From: Bacteroidales bacterium UBA5833
Lineage (GTDB): Bacteria; Bacteroidota; Bacteroidia; Bacteroidales; Lentimicrobiaceae
DNA: 64,000 nucleotides
Direction: 5' to 3'
NCBI GenBank assembly: GCA_002433025.1
Contig: DJGZ01000070.1
Span: forward strand, 62,001 to 126,000
The translations under genes and the position numbers were made by a program. The notes beneath the pieces are model-generated. The model saw only the letters and a list, made by a program, of their open reading frames with translations. It had not been told where the DNA came from and did no database searches. Below are positions 55,801-64,000 of the stretch, piece after piece. Numbering within the stretch: position 1 is the first letter of the stretch; every line of letters starts with the position of its first letter.

Positions 55801-56303
55801 CATTCTATTTCAGGGTATCTTCTGAAGCAGGATACGATTTTTTAAGATTTTTCCTGGATGACAATAAAGTGGGTGAATGGTCAGGAGAACAGGACTGGAC
55901 CAGGGCATCCTTTCCGGTAAACGCCGGTAACAAAGTGTTCAGGTGGTCTTATGCTAAAGACGGGTATGTTTCATCAGGAGCAGACGCAGCCTGGCTCGAT
56001 TATATTGTATTTCCGCCTGTGGATACCAGTGTTGGCATTGAAGAGCACCTGTACTCAAACGCAGGGATGATAGTTTTCCCGAATCCTGCCAATGGCAGCG
56101 CTTTGCTGAATACCGGCAATGCTTTCAGTGGTTTCGCCACATTAACCCTTACCGATCTGGCCGGCAGGGAAGTCAGGCATTTAATAAACTTACGTCCTGC
56201 AAGCGACTATAAACTCGACCTCCGTGGATTAAAAGCCGGGGTATATCTTGTCAGGTTACAAAATGAGCAAACCCTTCAGGTTAAGAAACTGATTGTAAAA
56301 TAA
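52860..56303 (+). CDS. Gingipain-like C25 cysteine peptidase, T9SS cargo
   Basis: 1147 residues. Signal peptide (about 1-20), gingipain-type pro-region (about 20-205), C25 catalytic domain (about 215-600) with catalytic His 450 in H-S-G-H-A and Cys 487 in T-H-G-C-I-C-G, spaced 37 apart (33 in RgpB). Then an Ig-like domain (about 610-690), two CARDB-like domains (about 695-915; Y-G-E-T-L-M-L-N-V-T-L and D-P-G-E-T-F-S-L), a choice-of-anchor J jelly roll (about 925-1060) and a T9SS tail from V-F-P-N-P. The substrate preference (Arg or Lys) cannot be read off. The next gene starts 38 bp later and shares several modules with it. Confidence 0.87.
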   Translation: MKKQLIILLCFLSGGFLFSQTIEHTYTFSDPVIEVNGQYQVISFSNTQLHGRPGEPLLPFMAVNLMLPPGHEATGIEIEFFDEIQLTGTFRLLPAQFSRPLSMPGFPHFRMDESVYQSEDPYPAKASGNLNTHYMNGFGFAQTVITPVKYTPATGEISYYSRAVVRIETRETARGRNALSNLSASPVIKSTILKHAQNPSVAAEYSTRSRSTADYQILIITPAAFSANLEPLAQLYLPRGMKTQIATVESIQSGTMGTDLPEKIRNYIIQEYQQHNIEHVVLAGDVEHVPHRGFYCHVQSSSAYEDDNIPSDLYYAALDGNWNTNGNSRWGEIGEDDLLPELSVGRMSFSNTTELAAMLNKTTKYQNQPVQGELRNPLLAGENLYYNPDTWGSDYLDLLIGTHSENGYTTTGIPASHNIQTLYDEDAVWDKNTLISAINSGRNFVHHSGHANDSYVMKLNSWDITNSNFSGVNGILHNFPVVYTHGCICGAFDVNDCIAEKMTGIENFAAAFVGNSRYGWFNEGQTEGPSAHLHREFTDALFTDSLHRIGRAHTESKIATAPWVNAPGQWEEGALRWCFYDCNVLGDPVMGIWTDEVLPIATQYPASVTAGMPQFNITVTSGGQPVQGLTAAFLVNGMLTGTGSTDANGNATVVIDPPVTTPGDAQLVVSGYNCLPVYYPVTITPGNAPYVIYASHSINDSQGNNNGMADYGETLMLNVTLQNVGQANAQNVTALLNSYDPYITISDNSEDYGDIPAGGQAGSDNAFTVTLSDDVPDNHVIEFTLTVHSGETWLSTFRITALAPVIEAGNATVSDGNNGNPDPGETFSLEIPVSNTGQSLSYAVSATLTCSNSYISIPQGLAGPVTIEALSASDFIFENISVSELTPVGTPITFLLTLTRNTPPEIILQRGYSYTVGQVIEDFETGNFQMHPWQHSGNSNWTITQSAAYQETFSARSGQISHNQYSDLSVSYEVLADGDISFYFRVSSEAGYDFLRFFLDDNKVGEWSGEQDWTRASFPVNAGNKVFRWSYAKDGYVSSGADAAWLDYIVFPPVDTSVGIEEHLYSNAGMIVFPNPANGSALLNTGNAFSGFATLTLTDLAGREVRHLINLRPASDYKLDLRGLKAGVYLVRLQNEQTLQVKKLIVK

Positions 56304-56341
56304 TCATCTAATTAATAATTATCCATCAGAAAATCAGCACA

Positions 56342-59300
56342 GTGAAAAATCTACCAATCATCCTGCTGGCAACCATTATGATGGTTGCTTCATTACTTTA
56401 TGCCCAGAAGCCAAAGAAACAGATGTATATGCCCGACGACCCTGTTCCGGGAAAATACAAGGTTGACACCCGCATTGACAATATGGCCTACTGGAGGCGA
56501 ATGGCTTCGCTCGGACTGGTACCTGTTGAACCTGATCATGCCGCTCCGTTCGGCAAATATACCGGAAGCCGGCTTTCAGGCAGAAGCGTGATGACTGATG
56601 ATTCTCCGGATGTACCGGTGACAACCGTCAACTCCACCCAGAGTGAAAACTCAATTTTTGTGGATCCAAACAACCCTCAGGCGGTTCTGAACTCAAACAA
56701 CTCTACACCGAGACCAGCCAGCACCGTATACGGAGCCAATGATTTCTGGTCGAACGATGCAGGAAGCACCTGGGGAGGGCACGTACAGGGGGCTGGCGGC
56801 GAAAACAGCGGAGACCCCACCACAGCCATCGGGTTGAACGGATGGTATTACGTGGGTTATATCCACTCATCAGGCGGCCAGGGAGTCTCATACTCCACCG
56901 ACCAGGGCAATACATGGACACCAGTGCTGGTGGCTCCTGCCCCGTCAGGGTTTAGCTCCCTGCTGGACAAAAATCACATGTGGATTGACAACAGCACCAC
57001 CAGCCCTTATGAGGGGCAACTCTACGATGCCTGGACAAATTTCGGCGGCAGCAATGATACGGAAATAGAAATAAGCCGTTCCACAAATAATGGGCTCAAC
57101 TGGTCATCACCGGTCAACATCAGTGCGAACGTTAATGCAGGCAGCCACAATCAGGGCGTGAACATCCACACCGGGCCCAACGGTGAGGTTTATACCATCT
57201 GGGCAATCTACGACGGGTGGCCAACAGATGAAACCGCCATTGGCATGGCCAGATCATTCGACGGTGGTGCCTCCTGGCAACCGGCAACCCGGATCATCAG
57301 TAATATCAGGGGTATTCGAAACAGTGCAACCTCAAAAAATATGCGTGTGAATGCCTTCCCTTCCATGGCCGTTGATATCAGCAACGGACCAAACCGGGGA
57401 ACGATCTATGTGGTTTGGCCCAACATCGGAATTCCCGGGACCAATACCGGCAGCGATATGGATGTATATATGATCCGCTCGACAGATCAGGGGAACACCT
57501 GGTCATCTCCGATCAGGGTTAACCAGGATCCTTCCGGACTCGGGAAACAGCATTACTTCCCCTGGATTACCTGCGATCCGGCCAATGGCAACCTGAGCGT
57601 AGTTTATTATGATGACCGCAATGTTTCCGGAGCTCAGGCCGAAGTTTATGTATCAAACTCCATCGACGGAGGCAATTCGTGGGAGGACCTGAAAGTGAGC
57701 GATGTCTCCTTTACCCCCCAACCCATTTCAGGCCTGGCTTCCGGATATTTCGGCGATTACCTTGGCATCCATGCACACAGCCGCTGGGTTTATCCGGTAT
57801 GGACCGATAACCGCACCGGCTATGCAATGACCTATGTTTCAGCATTTCAGGCCGGCCCTCCGCCTGACCAGCCCTGGGTGGTTTACCAGACCCACCTGCT
57901 TAACGATGCCGCCGGTAACAATAACGGACTGCTCGATTACAATGAAAACGCCCTGCTGAGCATAACTCTGGAAAATATCGGAGATCAGCCCGCTACCGCA
58001 GTAAATGCCGTTATTTCAACCGAATCAGCATTTATATCCTTTACTGACAATGCGGAAAATTTCGGCGATTTCGCCGTTGGAGAATTAAAGACCGTTAATA
58101 ACGCATTTGCTTTTACCGTTTCACCGGCCATTCCCGACGGCGAAAAGGTCACTTTCTCACTTACAGTAACTGATGCCAACGACAGCACATTTGTTTCCAA
58201 CTTTAATATTGAAGCACACGCACCCGCTCTTCAGGCCGGCAACCTGAGCATTAATGATGCAACGGGCAATATCAACGGCCGCCTTGATCCGGGTGAAACC
58301 GCCATACTGAGCATCGTTACCTTCAACCCGGGCGATTATCCGGCTGAAGGGGTGACGGCCCAGCTGACCACTACCAGCCCATACGCAACCATTTCAAATA
58401 CCCAGGTTGATCTTGGCAACATCAATCCGGGTATGATGAACGCTGTGACCGCTGAATTTGAGGTTTCCGTTTCTCCTGAGGCTCCGGTCGGACATCAGGT
58501 TGCACTGAATTATACTGCAAATTCACAATACCACTCTACACTGAAGAATTACTTTACCCCGGTTGGTCTGATCCTCGAAGACTGGGAAACCGGTGGTTTT
58601 GAAAGTTTCGACTGGCAGTTTGCAGGCAGCGCCCCATGGACCATTGCAACCGACCAGGTTTATGAAGGTACAACCAGCGCAAAATCAGGCGCTATCAACG
58701 ACAATGCCAGCAGTGAACTGAAAATCAGCTACAATGTCATGAATCCGGATACCATTTCATTCTACCTGAAAGTGTCGTCCGAAGCCGATTACGATTACCT
58801 GAAGTTCTATGTCAACAGCACCCTGAGGGGACAATGGGCGGGAGAAGTACCCTGGCAGCAGGTGAAATTCGCTGTGAACCCGGGGCAGCAGACCTTCCGT
58901 TGGGTTTACAGCAAAGATGTTTACGTTACCGGTGGAAGTGACTGTGCCTGGATTGACTATGTCGTCTTCCCGGCACCCCTGCAAACCACTGCGTTCGCCG
59001 GGCCGGATGCCGCTACCTGCGAACAGGGCTCTTTTTTACTTGACGGATTGGCTACCAATTACACTTCTGTATTATGGGCAACCGCAGGCGATGGCACCTT
59101 TGACAATGCAACTCAGCTCAGCACATTTTACACTCCGGGGAACCAGGATCTTAATAACGGAAATGTGGTTCTTACCCTGACAGTTAACGGACCTGCAGGC
59201 GAATTAAGAACCGATGATATGGTATTGAGCATTTCAACTCCTGCTTCGGTTCAGACAGCGGAAAACCTTTCGGCATGCGCCGGCACCGAAGTAGCCATTG

Positions 59301-60265
59301 AAGCTTTGGCAGAGAACTATACATCGCTGATGTGGAGTACAAGCGGAGATGGAATTTTCAGCGATCCTGCATCCATGAATACAACCTACACCCCGGGATT
59401 ACTTGATATCAGTTCAGGAAATGCGACCCTGACCTTTACGGCACACTCAGCGGTGCCCTGTGCGGATGCAACGGGTGTGATTGCGCTCAGTATCCTGCCT
59501 GCTCCCGGAGCCACTATCAGCGGAGACACAACCATTTGCGCAGGTTCGGAATTACAGATTGAGGTTCAGCTGACCGGAACAGCACCCTGGCAATTAGAAA
59601 TCGGGGATTATGGCACATTTACAGCTGAACAATCTCCGGCCTACATTACCATTGCCCCCGATGCTACCCAAACCGTTCAGGTTACCGCGGTAACCGATGC
59701 CAACCAATGCCAGGGAACAGGATCAGGAGCATACAACTTTACAGTGAATGAATTGCCTTACCTGTACCTTCCCGCTGATACCATGGCCTGCGACAACCAT
59801 TCGGTTACACTTACCGCCGTTACTACAGGCAATGTACAGTACTTATGGTCTCCCGGAGGTTACATTACCCAAAGCATCATCGTTGATTCTACAGGCATCG
59901 GCACCGGTACGGGCGTCTGGACGGTCCTGGTAACCGGCGACAATGGCTGTTCAAAAGAAGCATCCGTTAATCTTACCTTCAACGATTGTACCGGTATAGA
60001 TAACGCTGAACGCGGAAGTGTTTCAATCTATCCCAATCCTTCTGACGGCCGCTTCAGCATTGGCAGTGGTTCCGGTATTCAGGGCACATATAATCTGACC
60101 ATCACTGATGCATCAAACAAAATAGTTTTCAGCAAGTCAGATATACTGATCGGAATTCAGAAACAGCAGGTAATAAATGCCGGCATGCTTTCTGAAGGCA
60201 TTTACCTTGTCAAACTCTCAAACGTAGAGGGAACCTTGTCGGCAAAACTGATCATTAAAAAATAG
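56342..60265 (+). CDS. Multi-domain T9SS protein with Asp-box beta-propeller
   Basis: 1307 residues. Starts with GTG: the residues K-N-L-P-I-I-L-L-A-T right after it form the signal peptide, and no ATG fits. About residues 150-500 hold at least five Asp-box repeats of the form S-x-D-x-G-x-x-W (S-T-D-Q-G-N-T-W twice, F-D-G-G-A-S-W, I-D-G-G-N-S-W), as in sialidase/BNR propellers, though no sialidase catalytic residues are recognised. Then two CARDB-like domains (about 520-735), a choice-of-anchor J domain (about 740-880), three Ig/PKD-like repeats (about 885-1225) and a T9SS tail (I-Y-P-N-P). Likely a surface adhesin or accessory protein for the adjacent peptidases. It is closely spaced (38 bp) to the C25 gene and ends in a strong terminator. 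Confidence 0.8.
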   Translation: MKNLPIILLATIMMVASLLYAQKPKKQMYMPDDPVPGKYKVDTRIDNMAYWRRMASLGLVPVEPDHAAPFGKYTGSRLSGRSVMTDDSPDVPVTTVNSTQSENSIFVDPNNPQAVLNSNNSTPRPASTVYGANDFWSNDAGSTWGGHVQGAGGENSGDPTTAIGLNGWYYVGYIHSSGGQGVSYSTDQGNTWTPVLVAPAPSGFSSLLDKNHMWIDNSTTSPYEGQLYDAWTNFGGSNDTEIEISRSTNNGLNWSSPVNISANVNAGSHNQGVNIHTGPNGEVYTIWAIYDGWPTDETAIGMARSFDGGASWQPATRIISNIRGIRNSATSKNMRVNAFPSMAVDISNGPNRGTIYVVWPNIGIPGTNTGSDMDVYMIRSTDQGNTWSSPIRVNQDPSGLGKQHYFPWITCDPANGNLSVVYYDDRNVSGAQAEVYVSNSIDGGNSWEDLKVSDVSFTPQPISGLASGYFGDYLGIHAHSRWVYPVWTDNRTGYAMTYVSAFQAGPPPDQPWVVYQTHLLNDAAGNNNGLLDYNENALLSITLENIGDQPATAVNAVISTESAFISFTDNAENFGDFAVGELKTVNNAFAFTVSPAIPDGEKVTFSLTVTDANDSTFVSNFNIEAHAPALQAGNLSINDATGNINGRLDPGETAILSIVTFNPGDYPAEGVTAQLTTTSPYATISNTQVDLGNINPGMMNAVTAEFEVSVSPEAPVGHQVALNYTANSQYHSTLKNYFTPVGLILEDWETGGFESFDWQFAGSAPWTIATDQVYEGTTSAKSGAINDNASSELKISYNVMNPDTISFYLKVSSEADYDYLKFYVNSTLRGQWAGEVPWQQVKFAVNPGQQTFRWVYSKDVYVTGGSDCAWIDYVVFPAPLQTTAFAGPDAATCEQGSFLLDGLATNYTSVLWATAGDGTFDNATQLSTFYTPGNQDLNNGNVVLTLTVNGPAGELRTDDMVLSISTPASVQTAENLSACAGTEVAIEALAENYTSLMWSTSGDGIFSDPASMNTTYTPGLLDISSGNATLTFTAHSAVPCADATGVIALSILPAPGATISGDTTICAGSELQIEVQLTGTAPWQLEIGDYGTFTAEQSPAYITIAPDATQTVQVTAVTDANQCQGTGSGAYNFTVNELPYLYLPADTMACDNHSVTLTAVTTGNVQYLWSPGGYITQSIIVDSTGIGTGTGVWTVLVTGDNGCSKEASVNLTFNDCTGIDNAERGSVSIYPNPSDGRFSIGSGSGIQGTYNLTITDASNKIVFSKSDILIGIQKQQVINAGMLSEGIYLVKLSNVEGTLSAKLIIKK

Positions 60266-60287
60266 AAAATCCTTCAATTCCTTTAAC

Positions 60288-60316
60288 GGGGGGCAAGTCA
60301 GCCCCCCTTTTCTATT
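60288..60316 (+). terminator. Rho-independent terminator
   Basis: GGGGGGC / GCCCCCC 7-bp stem around a 6-nt loop, followed by TTTTCTATTTTTA. It closes the transcription unit of the propeller gene. Confidence 0.85.
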
Positions 60317-60376
60317 TTTATTGATTCCAAATAGTCATAAAATTTATCAGGACTGTTCTTCCTATTGTATTTTATT

Positions 60377-60384
60377 TATTTTTG
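60377..60384 (+). promoter_or_regulatory. Candidate -7 element of the last C25 gene
   Basis: TATTTTTG matches TAnnTTTG, 88 bp before ATG 60473. No TTG at the right distance upstream. Confidence 0.35.
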
Positions 60385-60472
60385 CGATGCTAATAATTTT
60401 GTTCATTCTCAGGGCTTTATTCGGCAGAGGATGTAAAATTTTTTACTCACACACACTTTTCAATTTTAAAGC

Positions 60473-63400
60473 ATGAAAACAACTTTACACAGGTTCTTTT
60501 CTATCAATGGCATCATAACCGTTATGATGGCCGTTGTATTGAGCATTTCCTGCGTCAGCGCTGATGCAGGCAATCATCGTTTTTCCGACAGTTGGGGAAA
60601 ACAGGGTTTAACCCTTAACCGCCAGGGAACTGATGGGATCAGCCTCAATTTCTCCATTCAGGAATTTGGACTCACCAGCCGGGAGATTAACGGTCAGGTG
60701 ATGACCGGAATTGAATTCTCGGAATCATTTCTCCAGAATGAAGAAGGCGCGCCCGATCTTCCCGGGTTCGGTCGTTACATTGCCATCCCGAAAGGTGCCA
60801 CGGCAGTTGTAGAAATCACAAACATGCGTTCCGAGCGCTATACCAATATTGAGATGGCCCCGGCTCCGCGTATCCCGCTTGATACAGATCAGGGACCGTT
60901 GCACTTTGAAAAAAATTCCGAAATCTATACCCGTGATGCCTTCTACCCTGCCAAGCCAGTTACCCTCGGCGATTTCAGCCAGATCAGGGGTGTTGATGTG
61001 GCGATGCTCGGCGTTACACCATTTCAGTACAACCCCGTTACCAAGGAGCTGATCGTTTACCGCGATATGGAAATCAGCGTACGTTTCGAGGGAGGCAGCC
61101 GTCAGTTCGGAGAAGATAAATACCGCAACCGCTGGTGGGATCCTATTATGGAAGATGCCATCATGAATTTCGGTTCACTTCCCGTTATTGATTATGATAA
61201 GAGGGTTTCCGCTGCAACCCGCGGTACTGGTTATGAATACCTGATCATTGTTCCGAATGATGATATTTTTTATCAGTGGGCCGATTCGATTAAGAAATTC
61301 CGTACTGAGGAAGGTATCTATACCGGTATTGTAAAACTTTCCGAAATAGGCGCCAACGTGAATGCCGCCATGCTCGAAACTTATGTAAACAATGCTTACA
61401 ATACATGGGACACTCCTCCGGTAGCTATTCTGCTTCTCGGCGATTATGGCCAGGCCACGGCCAACAACAATTCGATTATTTCTCCGATTTATGACAACTA
61501 TTGTGTTTCCGACAACATCCTGGCCGATGTTTCCGGCAACCACATGCCTGACATTATCTTTGCCCGTATTACAGCGCAGAATGCTGATCAGCTTGCTTCG
61601 ATGATCGGCCGTTTCCTGAAGTATGAGCGCAGGCCTCCAACCAATCCTTCATTTTATGCCAACCCCATCACAGCCCTGGGATGGCAGACAGAACGCTGGT
61701 TCCAGATCTGTTCTGAAACTGTTGGTGGTTTCTGGAAAAATGTACTGGGCAAAACCCCTGTACGTATCAATGAGATCTATCAGGGAACACCCGGCAACTC
61801 ATGGTCATCGGCACAGAATACAAGTACCGTTGTCGGCGTTTTCGGTCCCAACGGACTGGGTTATATCCCCGCTTCACCAGCCAGCATGGGTGGATGGAGC
61901 GGCGGTAACGCCACCATGATCAACAATGCCCTGAATTCCGGGTCATTTATGCTGATGCACCGCGACCACGGAATGGAAACCGGCTGGGGAGAACCTTCCT
62001 ATACAAACAGCAATATCTCCAGCCTCACCAATACCGACCTGTGTTTTATCCTGTCTATCAACTGCCTGACAGGAAAGTATAACTGGGGAAGTGAAAGTTT
62101 TACAGAAAAATTCCACCGCTATACATACATGGGCCAGCCTGCCGGTGCGCTCGGACTGATAGCGGCCTCTGAAGTTTCCTATTCATTCGTGAATGACACC
62201 TATGTTTGGGGCATGATGGACAATATGTGGCCCAATTTTATGCCTCAGTATGGTTCAACGCCTGAATCAAGGGGTGTATTACCAGCGTTCGGAAACGCAG
62301 CCGGTAAATATTTCCTCCGCCAGTCGAGCTGGCCCTATAATACCGGGAACAAGGAAGTAACCTACAATTTGTTTCACCACCACGGAGATGCATTTCTCAG
62401 GGTATGCACAGAGGTTCCGCAAACCATCGCAGCTACTTATGAGCCTACAATCTTCGAAAACGAAACCAATTTCACCATTACCGCCTCACCCAACTCACTT
62501 GTTTGCCTTACCTCAAACGGCGTGATCCTCGGCACTGGTGTCACCGGTTTTGTCACTACCATCAGCATTACCATTCCGCCTATGTCAGCAGGCGACCGCA
62601 TCAAGGTTACCATTACACGCCCCAACTGCAACCGTTATGAAGGATGGGTGGATGTTATTCCCATGGTTACTTCAGCAATTGCAGGCGAAGACATGGCAGT
62701 TTGTGAAGGTACCGAGCCCCGGCTGAACGGAGCTGCCGTAAATTACACTTCCCTTCTTTGGGCAACCAACGGCACCGGAACTTTCAGCGATGCTACCATT
62801 CTTGACCCCATTTATTCTCCAAGTGCTGAAGACATCGCACAGGGTGCTGTCCTCCTTTCGCTTACAGCCTCAAATCCTGCCGCCAATGATTCAACCGACT
62901 ACCTTACCCTTTCATTCAGCCTCGCTCCGGTAGTATTTGCCGGTAATAACGCTGACATCTGCGCCGGAGAAGGTTATTCCGCGCTGGATGCTACTGCCGA
63001 AAACTACACACAACTCGAATGGACAACAACGGGCACCGGCTCTTTCGATGATCCTGCATCATTGAATCCCCGGTATATTCCCGGTGCTGAAGACATCGAA
63101 AACGGAGCTGCCATGCTTACACTCTCGGCCTGGAATGAACTCTGCGAACCGGTTTCCATGAACCTCCAGGTAATGATTCACGCACTGCCTGTTCCGGTTG
63201 TAAACGGCCCGGATGCAGCCTGCCAGTACCAGTCGGAGCTTGTATATGCTGCCGAAGGTGAAGGAAACACTTACTTCTGGGAAATTGTTGGCGGAACCAT
63301 TACTGCCGGACAAAATACAGGCTCGGTAACCGTTACGTGGGATGAGCCCGGAACCGGAAGCCTCAACATGGTTGAAACAAACGAATTCGGATGCTCAGGT

Positions 63401-64000
63401 TCAACCGACTATGAAATCACCATCAATCCCGCTCCCGCACCTGCAATTGACGGAAACGCCCTGGTATGCGCCAACAGCGAACAGGTTACATATATCACAC
63501 CGCTGAACGACGGTAACACTTACAACTGGACAGTTACCGGCGGTGAAATCGTTTCAGGTGCCGATGCCAACGAAGTCGTTGTTAACTGGGGCGGCAATGG
63601 CCAGGGAACCCTGAGCCTCGTTGAAACCAATACAGTCACCACCTGCTCGGCTGCAGCCGATTACAGTGTGATGATCAATTCGCCGGAGACTACGCTCAGT
63701 AATGATACCACCATCTGCATCACGCATGTGCTGAATATCGAAGCTGAAGATGGATTTGCCGCCTATGCATGGTCAAGCGGACAGGACACGCGCAGTATCC
63801 AGGTTAACGGAGAAGCCCAGGGCCTGAATACAACCACTTATACTGTTACAGTAACGGACGCCAACAACTGTACAGGAACCGCTTCAATCATGGTAACCGT
63901 TGATGCCTGCGCAGGTATTGAGGAGAATGCTACGGCCACCAGGGTCACTATTTTCCCGAACCCCAACATGGGTGAATTTACCCTGGAGATCAGCAATGCT
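60473..64000 (+). CDS. Second gingipain-like C25 cysteine peptidase, T9SS cargo (3' truncated)
   Basis: The frame is open from ATG 60473 to the window edge, 1176 codons, so the end is missing. A hydrophobic signal segment (about 10-30) is followed by a pro-region (G-A-P-D-L-P-G-F-G near 86) and a C25 catalytic domain with His 499 in H-R-D-H-G and Cys 531 in I-N-C-L-T-G; the 32-residue spacing fits gingipains (33 in RgpB). After an Ig-like domain come at least four Ig/PKD-like repeats (starting about 735, 820, 912 and 996) and the beginning of a T9SS type A tail (I-F-P-N-P at about 1159). It is in its own transcription unit after a terminator. The first two repeats are close relatives of repeats in the propeller protein just upstream. 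Confidence 0.86.
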   Translation, partial: MKTTLHRFFSINGIITVMMAVVLSISCVSADAGNHRFSDSWGKQGLTLNRQGTDGISLNFSIQEFGLTSREINGQVMTGIEFSESFLQNEEGAPDLPGFGRYIAIPKGATAVVEITNMRSERYTNIEMAPAPRIPLDTDQGPLHFEKNSEIYTRDAFYPAKPVTLGDFSQIRGVDVAMLGVTPFQYNPVTKELIVYRDMEISVRFEGGSRQFGEDKYRNRWWDPIMEDAIMNFGSLPVIDYDKRVSAATRGTGYEYLIIVPNDDIFYQWADSIKKFRTEEGIYTGIVKLSEIGANVNAAMLETYVNNAYNTWDTPPVAILLLGDYGQATANNNSIISPIYDNYCVSDNILADVSGNHMPDIIFARITAQNADQLASMIGRFLKYERRPPTNPSFYANPITALGWQTERWFQICSETVGGFWKNVLGKTPVRINEIYQGTPGNSWSSAQNTSTVVGVFGPNGLGYIPASPASMGGWSGGNATMINNALNSGSFMLMHRDHGMETGWGEPSYTNSNISSLTNTDLCFILSINCLTGKYNWGSESFTEKFHRYTYMGQPAGALGLIAASEVSYSFVNDTYVWGMMDNMWPNFMPQYGSTPESRGVLPAFGNAAGKYFLRQSSWPYNTGNKEVTYNLFHHHGDAFLRVCTEVPQTIAATYEPTIFENETNFTITASPNSLVCLTSNGVILGTGVTGFVTTISITIPPMSAGDRIKVTITRPNCNRYEGWVDVIPMVTSAIAGEDMAVCEGTEPRLNGAAVNYTSLLWATNGTGTFSDATILDPIYSPSAEDIAQGAVLLSLTASNPAANDSTDYLTLSFSLAPVVFAGNNADICAGEGYSALDATAENYTQLEWTTTGTGSFDDPASLNPRYIPGAEDIENGAAMLTLSAWNELCEPVSMNLQVMIHALPVPVVNGPDAACQYQSELVYAAEGEGNTYFWEIVGGTITAGQNTGSVTVTWDEPGTGSLNMVETNEFGCSGSTDYEITINPAPAPAIDGNALVCANSEQVTYITPLNDGNTYNWTVTGGEIVSGADANEVVVNWGGNGQGTLSLVETNTVTTCSAAADYSVMINSPETTLSNDTTICITHVLNIEAEDGFAAYAWSSGQDTRSIQVNGEAQGLNTTTYTVTVTDANNCTGTASIMVTVDACAGIEENATATRVTIFPNPNMGEFTLEISNA

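Noticed and set aside
1..64000. CRISPR arrays, tRNA or rRNA genes, phage genes
   Set aside because: No regularly spaced direct repeats, cloverleaf-like sequences, ribosomal RNA motifs or phage structural proteins were seen in the intergenic regions or ORFs.

Overview
The window looks like a chromosomal segment of a Bacteroidota bacterium, probably of the order Bacteroidales or a close relative. Four things point there. Several secreted proteins end in a type IX secretion (T9SS type A) sorting domain. There is a SusC-like TonB receptor next to a DUF5689 lipoprotein. Several upstream regions carry the Bacteroidota promoter form TTG-N18-20-TAnnTTTG. Most genes lack a clear Shine-Dalgarno sequence. 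I saw no tRNA, rRNA, CRISPR array, prophage or intact insertion sequence.

Layout. 1-5.9 kb: the 3' part of a Porphyromonas-type peptidylarginine deiminase homologue with a T9SS tail, an Omp85 barrel, a small zinc-ribbon membrane protein, a UMF1-type MFS permease and an EcsC-family protein. 6-10 kb: a lipoprotein M3 dipeptidyl carboxypeptidase and a SulP anion transporter. 10.4-15.9 kb: two tandem multi-PAS histidine kinases, the second a hybrid with a receiver domain. 15.9-19 kb: a LamG-like T9SS cargo protein and class I fumarase. 19.2-25 kb: a compact TetR / outer-membrane protein / ABC ATPase / two FtsX-type permeases / LolA-like protein locus. 25-28.8 kb: MORN-repeat lipoprotein, dihydroorotase, polyprenol-phosphate mannosyltransferase-like GT2 and a secreted endonuclease/exonuclease/phosphatase-fold enzyme. 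29-33.5 kb: TonB receptor and DUF5689 lipoprotein, divergent from that enzyme. 33.5-40.5 kb, all on the minus strand: mfd, an RhlE-type RNA helicase, an omega-amidase and a methionine/kynurenine-type aminotransferase. 40.8-50.4 kb: polA, a GH92 mannosidase, two proteins of unknown function, a ROK-family protein and another unknown exported protein. 50.5-64 kb: four large T9SS cargo genes in a row (M14 carboxypeptidase, C25 gingipain-like peptidase, Asp-box propeller protein, and a second C25 peptidase cut off by the window end).

How the genes may work together. The 50.5-64 kb block reads as a surface proteolysis island. With the deiminase homologue at the left edge it recalls the gingipain/PPAD partnership of Porphyromonas gingivalis, but that link is inference. 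The TetR-led operon looks like a dedicated envelope export line with its own barrel and LolA-like carrier. The secreted nuclease-fold enzyme, TonB receptor and DUF5689 lipoprotein form a candidate capture-and-uptake unit for a phosphodiester-containing nutrient such as extracellular nucleic acid. The remaining genes (mfd, polA, fumarase, dihydroorotase, helicase) are ordinary housekeeping genes.
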